This document shows, one piece after another, positions 61,747 to 64,000 of a stretch of 64,000 nt of DNA. Where the stretch lies: positions 1,054,001 to 1,118,000 of the forward strand of contig NZ_CP101987.1 of assembly GCF_024508315.1 (NCBI RefSeq), read 5' to 3'. Position 1 is the first letter of the stretch. Every line of letters starts with the position of its first letter. The stretch is from Cellulomonas xiejunii. GTDB lineage: Bacteria; Actinomycetota; Actinomycetes; Actinomycetales; Cellulomonadaceae. Below the pieces are notes generated by a model that had not been told where the DNA came from, searched no databases, and worked only from the letters and a program-made list of their open reading frames with translations. A program made the translations under genes and the position numbers.

Positions 61747-62972
61747 GTGAGACCGGGACGCCCCCCGCGGCCGTACCCGCGCCGGAGGAGACCCGCCGTC
61801 CGGCGGGCACCGACCTCCTGCGGGACGTGCTGTCCGGGTCGTGGCTCATGACCGTGTGCGCGATCGTCCTGGCGCTCGTGATCGGCGGCGTGCTCATCGC
61901 CGGCGCGGATCCCGACGTCCAGCGTGCCGCGGGCTACCTGTTCGCGCGCCCGTCGGACTTCTTCGTCGCCGTGTGGCAGAGCGTGTCCTCCGCCTACGTC
62001 GCCCTGTTCCAGGGGGCGGTGTTCGACTGGACGGCGGCCACGCCGCAGCGCGCGCTCCGCCCGATCACCGAGACGCTGACCATCTCCGTGCCGCTGATCC
62101 TCGCCGGTCTCGGGGTGGGCATCGGCTTCCGCTCCGGGCTCTTCAACATCGGTGCGCAGGGCCAGATCACGCTGGGTGCCGTCTTCGCGTCCTGGATCGG
62201 GTTCACGCTCGACCTGCCGGTCGGTGCGCACCTCGTGGTCGCACTCGTCGGCGGGATCGTCGGCGGTGCCCTGTGGGCCGCGATCGCGGGTGTGCTGAAG
62301 GCGCGCACCGGCGCGCACGAGGTGATCGTCACGATCATGCTCAACAACATCGCCATCTTCGGGGTCCTGTACCTCCTGACGACGGCGACGTTCCGCTCGG
62401 CGACGCCGCAGGTCGCGCGCGCCGTCGCGGACACCGCGATGCTCCCGCAGCTGCTGGGAGCGCCGTTCCGGCTGCACCTCGGCTTCCCGCTGGCGCTGCT
62501 GGCGGCGGTCGGCGTGTGGTGGCTCATGGAGCGCTCGACGCTCGGGTTCCGGTTCCGGGCCGTGGGCTCCAACCCGCACGCCGCACGGACTGCCGGCATG
62601 TCGGTGCCGTGGGTCACCGTGTGGGTGATGGTCGTCGCGGGTGCCCTCGCAGGGCTCGCGGGCAGCATGCAGCTGCTCGGCACGGAGCGCACGCTCACGG
62701 CGGCCATCGCGGGCAGCATCGGGTTCGACGCCATCACCGTGGCGCTGCTCGGCCGTTCCAAGCCCCTGGGCACCGTCCTGGCCGGCATCCTGTTCGGCGC
62801 GTTCGCCGCCGGCGGACGCCTCATGCAGACCCGCACCGGGACCCCCATCGACATCGTCCTGGTGCTGCAGTCCCTCATCGTCCTGTTCATCGCGGCGCCA
62901 CCGCTCGTGCGCGCCGTGTTCCGGCTCCCCGCCCCGGGGAGCCGCCGGTCGACCTCGGAGGCCGTCGCATGA
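61743..62972 (+). CDS. Nucleoside ABC transporter permease 1
   Basis: A 409-residue inner-membrane permease of the BPL/LivH-like (RbsC-related) family with about ten membrane segments. The family core reads LAGLGVGIGFRSGLFNIGAQGQITLGA, then GAHEVIVTIMLNNIA and GFRFRAVGSNPHAARTAGM, and GFDAITVALLGRSKPLGTV near the end. A charged and Pro-rich N-terminus of about 40 residues is followed by one extra helix. The ATG at 61743 overlaps the ATPase stop, and the second permease overlaps its own stop in the same way. With BMP and the ATPase this makes a purine-nucleoside importer (inferred from family knowledge). Confidence 0.93.
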   Translation: MSETGTPPAAVPAPEETRRPAGTDLLRDVLSGSWLMTVCAIVLALVIGGVLIAGADPDVQRAAGYLFARPSDFFVAVWQSVSSAYVALFQGAVFDWTAATPQRALRPITETLTISVPLILAGLGVGIGFRSGLFNIGAQGQITLGAVFASWIGFTLDLPVGAHLVVALVGGIVGGALWAAIAGVLKARTGAHEVIVTIMLNNIAIFGVLYLLTTATFRSATPQVARAVADTAMLPQLLGAPFRLHLGFPLALLAAVGVWWLMERSTLGFRFRAVGSNPHAARTAGMSVPWVTVWVMVVAGALAGLAGSMQLLGTERTLTAAIAGSIGFDAITVALLGRSKPLGTVLAGILFGAFAAGGRLMQTRTGTPIDIVLVLQSLIVLFIAAPPLVRAVFRLPAPGSRRSTSEAVA

Positions 62973-64000
62973 GCCTGGCAGCTCCCGTCTCCAGCCCGCC
63001 GGCACCCGCGCCGGACGCCGCCGTCGCGGCCCGCCCGCGGTACCGCGCGTCGATCGCGTACGGGGTCGTCGCCCTGATCGCGCTCGTGTGGATGCCCCTG
63101 CGCACACCGGACGGCGTCACCCGCTTCCGGCTGTCCACGAGCACCGACTTCTTCGCGATCCCGACGTTCGACGTGCCGGCCGCCGCGGCGGTCTGGGTGC
63201 TCGTGCTCGTCGCCGTGGGGCTCGCCGCGTACTCCGTGTGGGCGACCCGCGCAGGGCGCCGCACGGGCATGTGGTTGCCCGTCGTGTTCGGTGTCGCCCT
63301 GCTGCTCGCGTTCCTCACGTTCGCGGGTGCCGGCCGGGCGACGGTCATCCCGCTCACGTCGATCGCCACCGGCACCCTCTTCCTGGCCACGCCGCTGATC
63401 TTCGGCGCGCTCTCGGGCGTCGTGTGCGAGCGCGTCGGCATCGTCAACATCGCGATCGAGGGGCAGCTGCTCGCCGGCGCGTTCCTCGCCGCGGTCGTCG
63501 GCTCGCTCACGGCCAGCGCCTACATGGGCCTGATCGCGGCGCCGATCGCCGGTGCGCTCGTCGGTACCCTCCTGGTGTTCTTCGCGGTGCGTTACCAGGT
63601 CAACCAGATCATCGTCGGCGTCGTGCTCAACGTGCTCGTCGTGGGTCTGACCAGCTTCCTGTTCTCGACCGTGCTGTCCGAGGACCCGTCGACGTGGAAC
63701 GCCCGGCAGTCGCTGCCGGTGCTGCCGATCCCGGTGCTGTCGCAGATCCCGGTGATCGGCCCGATCCTGTTCCGCCAGACGCTGCTGGTGTACCTCATGT
63801 ACGTCATCGTCGCCGCGCTCCAGGTGTACCTGTTCCGCAGCCGCTGGGGCCTGCGCGTGCGTGCGGTGGGGGAGCACCCGAAGGCGGCCGACACGGTCGG
63901 TATCGACGTCAACCGCACGCGCGTGCGCAACGCGATCCTCGGCTCGGCGGTCGCCGGTCTCGGTGGCGCGTTCTTCACCGTGGCGTCGGGCCTGGCGTTC
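62969..64000 (+). CDS. Nucleoside ABC transporter permease 2 (runs off the window)
   Basis: The ATG at 62969 overlaps the stop of permease 1 (ATGA). The frame stays open to the end of the window, giving 344 residues without a stop. It is the YufQ-like partner: LTSIATGTLFLATPLIFGALSG, ERVGIVNIAIEGQLLAGAF, VNQIIVGVVLNVLVVGL and RSRWGLRVRAVGEHPKAADTVGID are family motifs. An N-terminus with two extra hydrophobic segments (about residues 30-95) precedes the conserved core. Roughly 80-90 residues are probably missing at the 3' end. It closes the importer operon as far as can be seen. Confidence 0.9.
   Translation, partial: MSLAAPVSSPPAPAPDAAVAARPRYRASIAYGVVALIALVWMPLRTPDGVTRFRLSTSTDFFAIPTFDVPAAAAVWVLVLVAVGLAAYSVWATRAGRRTGMWLPVVFGVALLLAFLTFAGAGRATVIPLTSIATGTLFLATPLIFGALSGVVCERVGIVNIAIEGQLLAGAFLAAVVGSLTASAYMGLIAAPIAGALVGTLLVFFAVRYQVNQIIVGVVLNVLVVGLTSFLFSTVLSEDPSTWNARQSLPVLPIPVLSQIPVIGPILFRQTLLVYLMYVIVAALQVYLFRSRWGLRVRAVGEHPKAADTVGIDVNRTRVRNAILGSAVAGLGGAFFTVASGLAF

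Overview
The window is a high-GC actinobacterial chromosome segment, most likely from Cellulomonas or a close relative in the Micrococcales (inference). The support is the base composition, mycothiol (mshB), 7Fe ferredoxin FdxA, DUF3117, the actinobacterial sigE/anti-sigma/htrA/tatB block, and a gene order around dapD-dapE-LOG-folP2-DUF3117 that I remember from Mycobacterium tuberculosis (Rv1201c to Rv1211, then Rv1220c to Rv1224). No tRNA, rRNA, IS element, prophage, CRISPR array or defence island was seen. The segment is densely coded: genes in operons usually overlap by 4 nt (ATGA or GTGA).

Layout. 1-3616: the end of a CUT1 sugar ABC importer (binding protein, two permeases, MsmX/UgpC-type ATPase), closed by a C-rich tract and a large hairpin. 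3762-7084 (minus): xseA, xseB, a PfkB sugar kinase and a beta-carbonic anhydrase. 7335-15539: ispH, rmuC, an ABC exporter pair, ychF, a tyrosine phosphatase, an ArfB-like hydrolase and a pterin dehydratase/glyoxalase fusion. 15851-25550: a peptide-type (family 5) importer with two paralogous binding proteins flanking the permease and ATPase genes, and an antisense PH-domain gene between the permeases and the ATPase. 25595-29444: typA, mshB, a small membrane protein and a flavin reductase. 29622-32693: a 1023-residue VanW protein. 33068-41079: fdxA, dapC, gltA, a lysozyme-like protein, dapD, dapE, a LOG protein and folP2. These include the three succinylase-branch genes dapC, dapD and dapE. 41076-44314: a PIG-V-like membrane glycosyltransferase, DUF3117 and leucyl aminopeptidase. 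44386-48708: an O-methyltransferase divergent from sigE-anti-sigma-htrA, with tatB following from its own promoter. 48781-52308: trpS, a 2H phosphoesterase, YihY and a phosphotransferase. 52356-55866 (minus): sdhCDAB. 56110-58585: manC and an M20 amidohydrolase. 58809-64000: a BMP-type nucleoside ABC importer whose second permease runs off the window.

Expression logic. A striking property is leaderless transcription: at least fifteen genes carry a TAnnnT-type -10 hexamer 6-8 nt upstream of the start codon, so the transcript should begin at the start codon itself. This was used to choose several starts. ABC importers and other genes with longer leaders have Shine-Dalgarno sites.

The window is mostly core and metabolic DNA. 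I see no convincing new multi-gene system. The best leads are an apparent AUC start codon in the sigE-linked methyltransferase, short reading frames ending on the start codons of importer lipoproteins, a DppB-type permease with about six extra membrane helices, and several unexplained repeats and palindromes. All functional calls come from sequence reading and family knowledge. No database search was run.
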